Assembly (NCBI GenBank): GCA_006386115.1
Contig: VFIW01000015.1
Coordinates: 1 to 64,000 of the forward strand
Reading direction: 5' to 3'
Origin: Globisporangium splendens
Taxonomy: Eukaryota; Oomycota; Peronosporomycetes; Pythiales; Pythiaceae
Length of the DNA: 64,000 nt
The notes under the pieces are model-generated. The model did not search any database. It saw only the letters and a list, made by a program, of their open reading frames with translations, and was not told where the DNA came from. This document shows, piece after piece, positions 34,272 through 47,654 of this stretch; within the stretch, counting starts at the first letter, position 1; every line of letters begins with the position of its first letter. The position numbers were made by a program, and so were the translations under genes.

Positions 34272-34648
34272 GTCCCCCGCAGAGCGCTGCTCTCCGCTGC
34301 GTCCCGCCAGTCCGTTGCTCCTGCGTGCGCGCGTCGCTCGGGCACCTCGGTCCCACACTCTCTCGCTTTCTCTTTCTGCGCTTTCTTCCGTTCGCCTCAC
34401 AGGCGAGGCTGCCTGAATTAATTATTGGCTCGAAAAAAACACTGGGGAAAGGAAGGAACATTCCACGATGGAAACCAACAAACCGGCGACACGAGACCTG
34501 TCTAACTTTGTATATTACTCGACATACCCAATCGCATCGATTTGTATCGAATGACAACCTGTCTAATGCTATGGAATGCTTCTTTTTATATTAGTTTGAA
34601 GGAATGACGATGCTCATTATGGCGTGCATGTGATTCGATTGGATTCGA
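34272..34648. other. Intergenic, promoter of the zinc-finger gene
   Basis: About 380 bp between the 5' end of the zinc-finger gene and the 3' end of MED20, both on the minus strand. Contains pyrimidine/purine-rich tracts near 34360-34390 and an A/T-rich stretch near MED20. No gene seen. Confidence 0.5.
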
Positions 34649-35638
34649 CTACTTGTCGAATTTGCGGAGGATGTTGAAGGCCGCGACGTACTGCAGCGCC
34701 GTGTGCTTGAGCGAGTACTCGGCCGACGACGGCGTGCCGAACACTTTGTCGAAGAGCGCGTGCATGTTGTCGATGGGCTTCCGTAACCGGTCCTCCTGCG
34801 CAAAGTTCGCGAGGAACTCGTCGAAGAGCGTCTCGACCGACGACACCGTGTAGCACGGCGAGTACTGCACCTCGATCACGAGTCCGCGCGGCTGGTTGTT
34901 GCGCGACATGAACGTGCACACGCTCACCACGAAATCGCCCACGGCATATTGCGTACCCTGTTAATAAGACAGTGGTCCAGAGCATGACGTTAGGAGAGCG
35001 TGAAGCACAATTCAAACCTCCTAGGTAGACAGCATGAGCAAAAGGACGAACCTCGAATTGTCCGTCAGACTTGAACGCGTAGATCTCGACTTGCTGCAGG
35101 ATGTTGGCGCCGTCGAGCCCGCATTCCAGCAGCGAGCACTCCTCCGAGCTGCCTTCGATGCCGTTATCACTCACGGCCGCGACGTGCTGCTGCTTCGCGT
35201 GCTCGTTCACGAGCACTGCGTACACGAGGTCGTCATTCTGGGACATGCGCAACATGAACATGCGCTGGTTGCTGTATCCATCTGCGTGGAGCCAAATATG
35301 CATACAACAAACGCATATATAGTTATGTGTGAGGGCATGACCAGGGGTATCATAATGGGGCTATCGGCAGTGCTGTGCCTGTGGTGGTCTTGCGGTTGAA
35401 CAGGCGGCAGTGGACGACATGGCGGCCGATCTTCTGTCCGCCAAGGGTCTCGAGCTTGCGCAGGAGCTCCTGGTACTTTTGCGTGATGTTGGAGTCTTGA
35501 ATGATCACAACTCTGTACGCAGCACACACACACACATATACATATATACAGACGCTCAGTCAACGGTACCTTCACATGTAAACCGTCTTCCTGTCTGCGC
35601 GGGCGTGGGGAGCCTACGCACCTGGTCATTCCCGTCAT
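34649..35638 (-). CDS. MED20: Mediator complex subunit 20
   Basis: MED20 is a head-module subunit of the Mediator co-activator of RNA polymerase II. Four exons join in phase to 229 residues: 35622-35638, 35379-35512, 35052-35281 and 34649-34957. Family features can be matched to the animal protein. The N-terminus MTGMTRVVIIQDSN is followed by YQELLRKLETLGGQ. The middle strand is RMFMLRMSQNDDLVYAVL. Conserved near the C-terminus are TQYAVGDFVVSVCTFM and PRGLVIEVQYSPC (animal form: YQYCDFLVKVGTV and ARGISVEVEYGPC). The second intron (35282-35378) begins with GC instead of GT. No GT in this stretch keeps the frame, whereas the GC-AG reading restores it exactly. The third intron uses GTTCGT. A very short first exon (17 nt) is notable. 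Confidence 0.85.
35282..35378 (-). other. GC-AG intron in MED20
   Basis: Donor reads ACAG/GCACAG and acceptor CGCAG/AT on the minus strand. The phase (one base before, two after, making an Asp codon) fits all downstream exons, giving an intact 230-codon frame including the stop. No in-phase GT donor exists nearby. Confidence 0.65.
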
Positions 35639-35705
35639 GGTGCTCTCGTTGCTTTCGTGCTCTGCCCTGCTTTGCGTTTGTGTTTTGGAGGGTTTGCTTT
35701 TGTCT

Positions 35706-35731
35706 GACAATGTGGAGCGCTCCACATTGTC
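35706..35731. repeat. Perfect 26-bp palindrome upstream of MED20
   Basis: Each 13-base half (GACAATGTGGAGC) is the exact reverse complement of the other, with no spacer. It lies about 70 bp upstream of the MED20 start codon. The same half-sites occur at 6117-6223. Either a cruciform/foldback element remnant or the site of a dimeric regulator. Confidence 0.6.
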
Positions 35732-35849
35732 GAATACATTCGACGAAGAGGTCCAATAATTCAATCCATTTCCATATGTAGTACCTTTGATCAATTTACG
35801 TGAGAGACCAGCGTTCAGAATCAATTAATTGCCAGTATGAGCAAACTGT

Positions 35850-36640
35850 CAGCGAATGCAAATAGTTGTATATTTGCATGAGTGTTGTTTTTGACGTAGC
35901 ACGAAGGTTCCACAGTCTGAGCAGGTGATGCGAAAGTAGCTGTTTCCCTTCGCTTTGCTAGAAGATCGCACAAGGTGCAGTCAGTGTTGCTTTCGCGCTC
36001 AAGTGCAACAGTCCGCCTTTGTTTGAGAAACCATCTTGTCAATCTCTATCCGTTTGCTTGTAGGAGCTCTTGGTCACCGTCCGAGCCTTGCGCCGACTGT
36101 CAAGACACGAGGTGAGCCTGCTCTTCTTCCTTTGCAATGCATGTGTGCTGACATGGAAATGATCAGGTTTGGAGCGGATTTCGTCCTGCCTTATTGGTAC
36201 TATCATGCTGGCGTGCAGCAGCACCTTCGTCGATGTTGGTAACGACTGCTTTGTCTGGGCCGTGACGGCGTCTTTTTTGCTGTTGTGAACGGTGTGCTTG
36301 GCTGCGACTTGTCAAACATGAACAAAGACGATGCATCATACCAGTTCCGATGGCACGAAGATGACGGACGAAGCATTGAGGAATGAAGAAGACCTCGTCG
36401 CACGGGAAATAGCCTATTTTACGGGTGAGGGTAACGCGCATCAGTGACGGGTGCGCGCATGTTCCTGCTGCTGCGTAGCACGGCGGTACGACAAGTGGTC
36501 GTTGTGCGCAAAGTGCTCCGAAGTCTTCTCCTTGTCGTCGTTTTTAGAACTGGTCGGATGACATGCTTGGCATCCCCAAACTCTCTACTGTTGTTGAAGG
36601 GAGCAAGCACTTTGTCCTTCTTTAAAGCTGCTCGACTGAC
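35850..36640 (-). pseudogene. Possible degraded transposase remnant
   Basis: No frame is intact. On the minus strand near 35900-36030 a Zn-ribbon-like pattern is split over two frames: DCTLCDLLAKR in one, then KGNSYFRITCSDCGTFVLRQ and KQHSC in the next. A CxxC...CxxC tail of this sort ends some piggyBac-like transposases of oomycetes, which is why I suggest a mobile-element origin. The rest (for example PCDEVFFIPQCFVRHLRAIG) is not recognisable. This may equally be any other dead zinc-binding gene. Confidence 0.25.
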
Positions 36641-36757
36641 TGCTGAATGAACGCTTTCGAATCAAACAAGGAAACAAAACATGCCGCGTAGATACGCTCA
36701 ATGGATGACAGTCTTTCTTGCATTGTCATCTTTGTATGAAGTTCTCTGTTTCTGCCT

Positions 36758-40239
<3,482 letters not shown>

Positions 40240-40325
40240 CGTCCTTATCTTCAATTGCGTTCGCTTGAACTCCCCCGCAATGACTCGGCCACACAACACA
40301 TGCGAGCGAGCCTGCAACTCTCAAG

Positions 40326-40412
40326 GTTTCCAACGCTTTTTGGCGCAAGTCGACCTTGTTTTGGTGTTCAGTGTTGACATACACTCTGATCTTCCACGTT
40401 TCCAACGCTTTT
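40326..40412. repeat. 15-bp direct repeat upstream of E1 gene
   Basis: GTTTCCAACGCTTTT occurs at 40326-40340 and 40398-40412, 72 bp apart, within the region upstream of the E1 start (40239) and the CFAP70 relic. It could be a paired factor-binding site or a small duplication scar. Confidence 0.45.
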
Positions 40413-40603
40413 CGGTTCTTAAAGCTGAGATACAGCCTCGTTTTGTAAATGTGTTGCAAAACGGCGCAGAATACTGTGTAGCCCACATAAATGAACCCTC
40501 AAGCGACGCTTTGAGCCCGCACATGCGCATTTCCTCTCCATTAGAAGTATTAGAATAGAATAGCTGACTGCGCGACTTCGTCCACGCCGCACGGGAGACG
40601 ACA

Positions 40604-43600
40604 ATGGAGCACGAGACGCAGGGCACGTTCGTGGTCGAGCTGCAGCGTGTGACGTGGACGCTATCGGCGTCTTCGCCTACATCAGCAGTTGACGGCGATG
40701 GCGCGACTGACGAGTCGATCCCGCTATGGGCAGCCGTGACGGTCGTGCACAAGAATGGGCCGCTGCTTGACAAAGTCTGGTTCGCTGGCGGTGGCGACAA
40801 CACGCTCACGAAGAGCTTCCACCTCCCATCGCAGCATGCGGTCGACTCTGCTCGAGGCGACGCTGGCGAGACGGATGATGAGATGACAGTGCGGTTGCAG
40901 TACCATCAGTGTTCCAAGACGTTGCCGCTGACGAAAGACATGCTCGAGACGCTCTTGGGTGCGCAGGTGCAGATCTCAGTGTACAGGGACACTTCACGAC
41001 CAACCACGACAGACGAATTGCTCGGTGAGCAGCAGCTCTCGCTGATGAATGCGATCATGAGCCACAGTTTCCAGGAGAAGTGCGAATCCCGATCCGTGCG
41101 ATTGTTCACGAGCTCGCGGTCGATGTCTGTATTCAGATCGACGTGGACTTGGCCGATTTCGCCAGCGGATACCGCGTGCTGCGTATCCATTCGCTCGCAC
41201 TCGTCAATCTGCCGAAAGAATGGACGCTGCCATGCGCAAACGACGACGAAGCGATACAGATATGTGTCGCCCCAGAGCGGAATCTGGCAACTTACGGCTT
41301 GGAGATTCGATTACCGGACCTCGCGACTAGTGAGCCAACGATGCCGACTGAACCATTTATACTCTCAGGTGGAAAGCTCTAGTACGAGTCATCAGGAGCA
41401 ATCACAGTACCACCAGCTACAGCGAACAACAAAGACACGTCAGGTGACCCAAGTGCATCAGCGCCGCAGCTCACTGGCACATGGAGTGTGGCATTTCCCC
41501 CGACAGCAGAGATCACCAAGCTTTTCCCAAAGGTTTGATGCTTGGTCGGTCCTCTGTGCTCATGCCTCAGTTACTTACCGAAAACCCTCTTTTCATTCAT
41601 GTAGACGGCTGTCGACCGCCTCGCAGAGTTTATTCACGTGGACAAGCACATTGGCGCAACGTTGCGGCGAACGTACGTGGAAGGCGCCGCGAAGCTTCCC
41701 GAGGTTCTCACAGCAAACGCTCGCATTCATTTGTCTGACCTTGTTCGTCCGGGTACCGCGCGGATGCTCGCGCGTGTCAAAGTCAGCAAAGTGATTCCTG
41801 TTGCAAAGGAGTCCATTGAACAAGACTTTGCGGCTGCTGTGTCCAACGACGAGAAAAAGAAGATCCAAGCTGCTCTAGCAGACTACGAGTCGGTCGTTCA
41901 TCAAGCAGCTTCGATTTCTAATGCGCTGAGTATCTCTGGAACGCATGTGGAGAGCATCATTGAGGTTTTGAGCTCAACCTTGGTGCTTCAAAACCCCCAA
42001 GCACACCGTTACCGCCGTCGCTTTCCATTGAGGAAATGATTCCACAACGCGACCTCGTTGAAGAGCATGAGCAGTGAACCGATTCGATCGCTGATCTTCG
42101 CACAGAGATTCAACGCACAGTCGTCACGCTGCTACACGAGTACGAAGACTCGTTCCATGGCGCCAAGAACGCGAGTATTGACCACGGAAGCATTAATCAT
42201 CTGAACAACAATGCGCGCGGTGACAAAAAATAGTAGCTCATTTTCAAGCTGAACACACAGGGTGCGTATCACAATTTCAAGGAAACACTGGAGAAGCGCA
42301 TCATCCCCGTTATACGCGACCGCTTTGCACGGTCCGAGCTTATTTCGGATGGTGACGCCGACGGCTTGGACGAAGAAGAGCGCGAACATCCGAACGGCAC
42401 AAGACACAAGAAGTAGGAATCCAAAGCAAACGAGAAGAAGAAAGAGTACTTTGGCCGTGTCTACGCGCTGGTGATGGAGGAAGTGCACACAGTGCTCCAT
42501 GAAGCGATTTACAGTGACCTGGATGCACTCGAGAAAGCGAGCGCTTCCATGCAGGACAAACCATCCGAGAAAGAAATGGCAGCAGTGTTAGATGCCCTCA
42601 AGCTGAAAGCCATGGAAAACGAAGTCAATGGAGACGCCGAGAAGAGTGAGACGATCCATCTCGATCGGATAGCGTATGCTGAAGAGCATGCATTCCTCTC
42701 ACGCGACGACCATAACCAGCATCATCAAGCCCACCATCAGAGCGCAGCGCATCCGTCTCCGTACGCGCTCGAGTCGGTATGGTACGACTATGCTCGCTTC
42801 AGCCTCATTCAGGGCGACGTGGAGAGAGCAGGCACAAATTTCCGACAGTGTCTTTCTCTCAATGCACGCTCGCTGCCGGCATTAATCGGGTACACGGCGC
42901 TTCTCTGTGAGTTACTCTGTGAGTTACGAGACTTTGTACATGTCGAGCACTTCGGAAAGAGCACCGTCACGCTTGCACTCGCAGCGTATTCGGCGTCCAC
43001 ATTCGCTGGCGTCACAAAGACGATCTGGACAGATGTCGTTCTCGCACATGCGCTCTTAGCGTTCTACTTTGTGCAATCTGGAAAAGACCCCACTGGTAAC
43101 TTGACACTTTTCGAGCTGCTCAAAGCACAGCAGATTCTACAGTATGACGGTGGCGAACCTTGCAAGAATGCGCGCCTCGCGTCGGTTTGGATATTTCTTG
43201 TCGAGTACACGAACGAACTCAAGTTGCGCGAGATGACTCAACTTGGTCTCGAACTCGCAGATTCCTTCCGAAAACCACGCAACGTGCTCAGTGCACAAGA
43301 ACGAGTGGTGAAACGAGCCCTTGAAGCCGAATCCAGATTAGCCGCTGGTGACAGCGACCACGCGATTAAGCTCTTGCATGATGCGCTGGAGATTGAACCT
43401 TCGCATCCGTTTGCATGGCTCATTCTCGGGAAAGCGTATTTGCAACAAAAAGAGAATCAGACCGAGACCGCGATCGAGTGTCTGCAACGCGCGCTGGAAA
43501 ACCACACCCTGCTTCGAACCGACGACCTTCGACTTGGACTGTACGTGCACTTGGGCATCGTGCTGCTTCAGGCGTCGCAGTTTGGTATCGCGGAGACCGT

Positions 43601-44195
43601 GTTCCTGCAGGCGTGCGATGAGTTCCGTGTCGCGTCCAATTGGCTTGACGTGGGCATCGCAAGCTTGCGGATGGAGAAATGGGAACTGGCTCACATGGCA
43701 TTCGCCGAGGCCAACCGTCTGGACGTGAGCAACCCTGACGTGTGGGGGTACCTTGCGCTGTTCGCACTGACGTCATCGCCTAAGATCACCGCGAGGCAAG
43801 AAACAGAAGCCAAGCGCTTTGTGCAGCAGGCACTTCGGTACAATTTGAGCAATCCCGTGCTGCTGCGCGAGCTCAGCAACGGATTCGTTGCAATCGGCCG
43901 CTTAGAAGACACTGAGAAGTCACTGTGACGATCGCTTGTGTGCCAGGATTCCTCGTTGACGCGGAAGACGTTGGCAGATGTGCTCGCAGCTCAGAATTGC
44001 GCCGAAGATGCACTGCGACAGTACAAACGGACTTTGGATGCGAGTGACGATGTGCGTGAGCGCTGTGGGCTACTAGAAGAATGCGCGAAATTGCTGACAA
44101 CACTAGGTTGCCCGGACGAAGCGAGTGAGTATCGCAAGATGGCCAACCAATTTCAGATAGAGACGAACGCAAATAATGGAGCCGATCCAAACTGA
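40604..44195 (+). pseudogene. CFAP70: CFAP70 pseudogene (ciliary TPR protein)
   Basis: CFAP70 is an axonemal protein linked to outer dynein arms, with an N-terminal C2-like part and C-terminal TPRs. The homology runs the whole length: MEHETQGTFVVELQRVTWTL at the start, PPSLSIEEMIPQRDL and YHNFKETLEKRIIPVIRDRF in the middle, then TPRs such as ALESVWYDYARFSLIQGDVE, PFAWLILGKAYLQQ and SNPDVWGYLALFALTSSP, to SEYRKMANQFQIETN at 44195. But the frame is destroyed: frameshifts near 41070 and at a C5 run (41994-41998), and in-frame stops at 41380 (TAG), 42075 (TGA), 42231 and 42234 (TAG TAG), 42414 (TAG) and 43926 (TGA). One intron (41533-41604) is still readable. Codon bias remains good, so decay is recent. 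Neighbouring genes are intact, which argues against poor sequence quality. Confidence 0.85.
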
Positions 44196-44301
44196 CGAAC
44201 ACACAGAGAAGAAGAAGAGAGCGAACCCTTTGTACCATACTAATATCTCATGTTTGGCGTCTTGAGTCAGCTCAGCGTCGATCCATGCACACTCTAGCCC
44301 G

Positions 44302-45733
44302 TTATTCATTTAGGATACTGCTCAAGAACCTGTCGATGTTGGTCAGTCCGAGCAGCAATCCTTCGTCGGGCGAGTCCAGCTCCGGGCTCATCTGGCAGTG
44401 TGCGAAATCGATCAGGTACACGTCTACTCGAGGTTGCTGGCCGAGCCGCAAGTCGCCTTCGTAGATGGCCAGCAGCGATGCTCCCCAAAACCGCAACCCG
44501 TGCGTCACTTCAATGGTCCGCTTGAGTTCTTTTACTTTCTTCACGAGCGGCGCCAGCACATCGCGACGAAGCGAGGCGCCGTTCGAGAGATACTTAAGCG
44601 TATCAAACCAAAGCAAAGCATGCAATTAGGAGACCCCCGCAACGAAAGTGACAGGAAGGCTTTTTGGAAACTCACTGTTTTGAGCGCGGGTTCGATATCG
44701 TCGGCTGTGAGTTTTCTTCCCCAGTGCTTGTCCCACAGCGTGTACTTCTCGTCTTTCTGGTTGTAAACCTGCATCCCGCAGATGCGCAGTCCGAGCGATG
44801 CGGACGTGGTCGCTTCACATTTCGCCGTGTGGCTCAGCGCTTTCGCCGGCGTCGCGTCTTCGCCGTGCTGCCGCGTGCCCATCTTGATATCCAGCACACA
44901 CGGTCTCGAGTACGACGACGTCAAGTCACCTAACACGAGATAATGTGATGGGGAGGTTAAGGAAACCACAATAAACCAGCTTTGTCCGTGCCAGCAGCAT
45001 CGCATGAAGGGAATTCTCCATAAAAAGGGATATCTTTGAATGGTCCCGTGCTGTTGGATCTGGAGATGCTGCCTGCCTTCCGCTTGTTGCGCTCTTTCCG
45101 CCACAACTTGGCGCTGTACCCAGACGGCGATGCGCCGCTGCTGCTCGGATTTCCTCCTCCAGCATACTTCTTGACGAGTCGGCGCTTTTCCCCGTGACCA
45201 CTTGGAAGTGGCACCTTTGGGAGCACTTTCACGGGGCTCTTGGTCTCTCCGTCTATTCTGGTGGAGCTGCCCAAGCGCTTGAGATCACCTGAACTGGCCG
45301 AATTCGCCATCTTGGTCGGCGGCGCCAACGACGGCAGCGTGAGTTCCACGGTCACGAGCCCACAAAACGGCGGCACAAAGGGCTTGAGCTGTGCGTATTT
45401 CGTCTCTAGACACGTGTAAAACTGCACTTCCAGCGGGATCGCGGGTTTACACACTTCGCCGTTCGCGCTTCGCAGGAATGGTTTGTGGCCGCCAGCCTGG
45501 TGGTTGAAGAGATAGAACGCGGCGGTGCCGTCCTTGGAGCGCGCGATGACCTGGCTGTGCGGCACACATCCGTCTTCCGACTCGCTCGGGCTCTCGGAGG
45601 ACTTGCTCGTCTGCTGCGAGAGGCGGTGACGCGCCTGCGCCTGTGACTGCGCTCCTCGGTCCGCTGCGTCCACGTCATCTACTTCGACTACATCGGCATC
45701 CTCGTCGAGCGCGGCGGTGTGTACGTCGTCCAT
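44302..45733 (-). CDS. Inositol hexakisphosphate kinase (IPK family, IP6K/Kcs1-like)
   Basis: IP6Ks turn InsP6 into the pyrophosphate InsP7. The start (ATG 45731-45733) opens with an acidic disordered region. Then come the N-lobe (AAFYLFNHQAGGHKPFLRSA, VQFYTCLETKYAQLKPFVPP), a basic Ser-rich insert, and the family hallmark RPCVLDIKMGTRQHGED (PxxxDxKxG). SLGLRICGMQVYNQKD and YLSNGASLRRDVLAPLVKKV follow. The end has GASLLAIYEG (substrate/ATP side) and DVYLIDFAHCQMSPE, the metal-binding IDF motif, then GLTNIDRFLSSILNE and a TAA at 44302-44304. The GMQVY form and the LRRD helix match IP6K better than IP3K or IPMK. Three exons; the first donor (near 44985) is unclear and the join ahead of DLTSSYSRPC could shift by some residues. 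Cytosolic or nuclear. Confidence 0.8.
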
Positions 45734-46341
45734 AGTGAGTGGATATGGTGTTAAATAGCACTCCTTATTTCCTTCCTTCCAGTGAGGCAGTTGTCGTGCG
45801 AGGCAGGGAGGTTCGTGAGCGGACGGGGGTCGACCGAATGGGCGGTTTCGCTCTCACATGCTATTCATGGCGGCAGTGCGACGCGACACCCAACGCACCG
45901 AGTCGTTTCCGGTCTTCAACCAGTAGCGGAGGGAAATCAGCTATCGAGCATTGGTCACTCGTTGTCGTAGATGAGATGACCGTGTGGACGCCGCAATGAG
46001 ATTCATTTTCGGTTCAGCATTGTGCCTGTTGGATCCGGTCCATAATGGAAGTTGAAGGCACTCTTTCGAGTCCCTCTATTTAGTGCCATTGTCCTATCTT
46101 TTGGTGCCACGGGTCGGGTGGGTTTTCAGATATGTGCATCAGATCCAGACCCACCAACCCGCGCTTTCGTTCGGTTCGGTTGCCACTGCGTCTCTTATAC
46201 GGGCGACGCGTATGTCTATTTGAAGCCCATACATTGAAATTCGTGCGAAAGAGCGCATCTGGCATCCTTCGTGACGCCCGCAACCACGTCAACGCCCGCT
46301 GTCAGTGCTGCTAGCGCCTGCTGCTCCAGAGAGCGGACGCC
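45734..46341. promoter_or_regulatory. Divergent promoter, IP6K and KDEL receptor
   Basis: A 608-bp region between two genes reading outward. No coding frame is convincing. Around 46110-46165 an imperfect hairpin is formed by CGGGTCGGGTGGGT and ACCCACCAACCCG. A related GGGTC-rich cluster lies at 59910-59960. Confidence 0.45.
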
Positions 46342-47402
46342 ATGAACCTTTTGCGTTTGGTGGGCGACATGGCCCACTTGGCCAGCTTCATCGTGATGCT
46401 GCTCAAGCTCCTCGCGTCGCGCTCCGCTGCCGGTAAGGAGACTCGATGAGAGTAGATGCACATAGTGGTTTTGTGTGTGAGAGAAGGGGGAAAGGGAGGA
46501 AGGGTGGCTGTGTCCATGCACGCCTAGTGCGTTGGGTGGGCATTATTGTATGCGTGTGTGTCCTCAAGCCCCCTTTCTAACCCTTCTTTTCGTATGGAGA
46601 AAGATACGAAGCTTCACGTCTCTCAATGTGTGTGGATACAGCGGACTGACAGGGCGTATGATGCCGTGTAATATGTAGGCATTTCGCTCAAGTCGCAGGA
46701 GCTGTTCTTCCTTGTGTTTGTGACGCGCTACCTGGATCTGTTCACGCACTTTGTGAGCGTGTACAACACGGTGATGAAGCTGCTCTTCCTGGTCTTCTCG
46801 GGTGCGATCGTGTATGTGATCCGGTACAAGGAGCCCTTCCGGAGCACGTACGACCGCTCGCACGACACGTTCCTGCACGTCAAGTTTGCCGTGCTCCCCT
46901 GCGCGCTGCTCGCGCTCATCTTCAACGAGCAGTTCGAAGTCATGGAGGTGCGTACCTGTGTGCGTTTATGTTGTGGTTGTTTCTGAGAGAGATCGTATGT
47001 CGCTAATGATCGTGCCATTAATGCAGATCTTGTGGACGTTCTCGATCTACTTGGAAGCCGTGGCGATCGTGCCGCAGTTGATTTTGCTGCAGCGCCACGG
47101 CGAAGTCGAGAACCTGACGAGCAACTACGTCGTGCTGCTCGGCGCGTACCGCGGCTTCTACGTGCTCAACTGGATCTACCGCGCCGCCACGGAGAAGTCG
47201 TACCACTTCATCTGGCTTATGTTTATCGCCGGCATGGTGCAAACCGCGCTCTACGTCGACTTTTTCTACTATTACGCCATTAGGTACGTTCGAAGAATCT
47301 GCCACACATTGCCTATTTGAGTTTGCTCTTCGATCTCATGTGAATATGTGGTTATATGCTTGTAGCAAATACCATGGCAAAAAGATGACGTTGCCAGCGT
47401 AA
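46342..47402 (+). CDS. ERD2: KDEL receptor (ERD2), ER protein retention
   Basis: The KDEL receptor captures escaped ER-resident proteins in the Golgi and returns them in COPI vesicles. Four exons join in phase (46342-46432, 46679-46947, 47027-47283, 47366-47402) into 217 residues, the normal family size. Seven hydrophobic segments are visible, starting with LLRLVGDMAHLASFIVMLLK. Diagnostic pieces: GISLKSQELFFLVFVTRYLD, the SVYNTVMKL loop, YLEAVAIVPQLILLQRHGEV, NYVVLLGAYRGFYVLNWIYR, and the cytosolic tail KYHGKKMTLPA, where KKxxLPA is the usual retrieval end. Short introns (about 80-250 bp) have clear GTAAGG, GTGCGT and GTACGT donors. The ATG chosen is the only one that fits the family start. 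Confidence 0.95.
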
Positions 47403-47654
47403 GAAGCAGTACAATGTCAGCGCTAGAGCTTCCACGCGTCCCTCAGCCTCATGCAAAGAAGTAGACAAAGACAGAAGAGAGAGAGAGAAGAAAAGGAGAA
47501 TGCATCAGTGCATCGAGTGAGTTTATTTCCTTCTTGTGAAAACCAAACTTTGGCTCGTTGTCCATGACGCAAATGAAAAAAAACACAAATAAAAAGAACA
47601 CATTTGACGATGCAAATACAGCAACTGGAGCCCTCTCCGCACATTGTTGTGAGC

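Larger units (their letters stand above)
35639..36757. other. Gene-poor stretch with palindrome and a degraded element
   Basis: About 1.1 kb between the MED20 start and the E1 gene end. It holds the 26-bp palindrome (35706-35731) and a region with old coding traces (35850-36640, listed separately). Nothing else is supported. Confidence 0.5.

Noticed and set aside
35521..35560. CA/TA microsatellite inside the first MED20 intron
   Set aside because: Ordinary short simple repeat, with nothing beyond low complexity.
40604..44195. Explaining the CFAP70 stops by a variant genetic code or by introns
   Set aside because: Neighbouring genes use TAA, TAG and TGA as normal stops, and no GT-AG pairs remove these stops while keeping the frame.
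46052..46314. Short plus-strand ORFs before the KDEL receptor
   Set aside because: Low-quality frames in a promoter region with a hairpin; no homology or codon bias.
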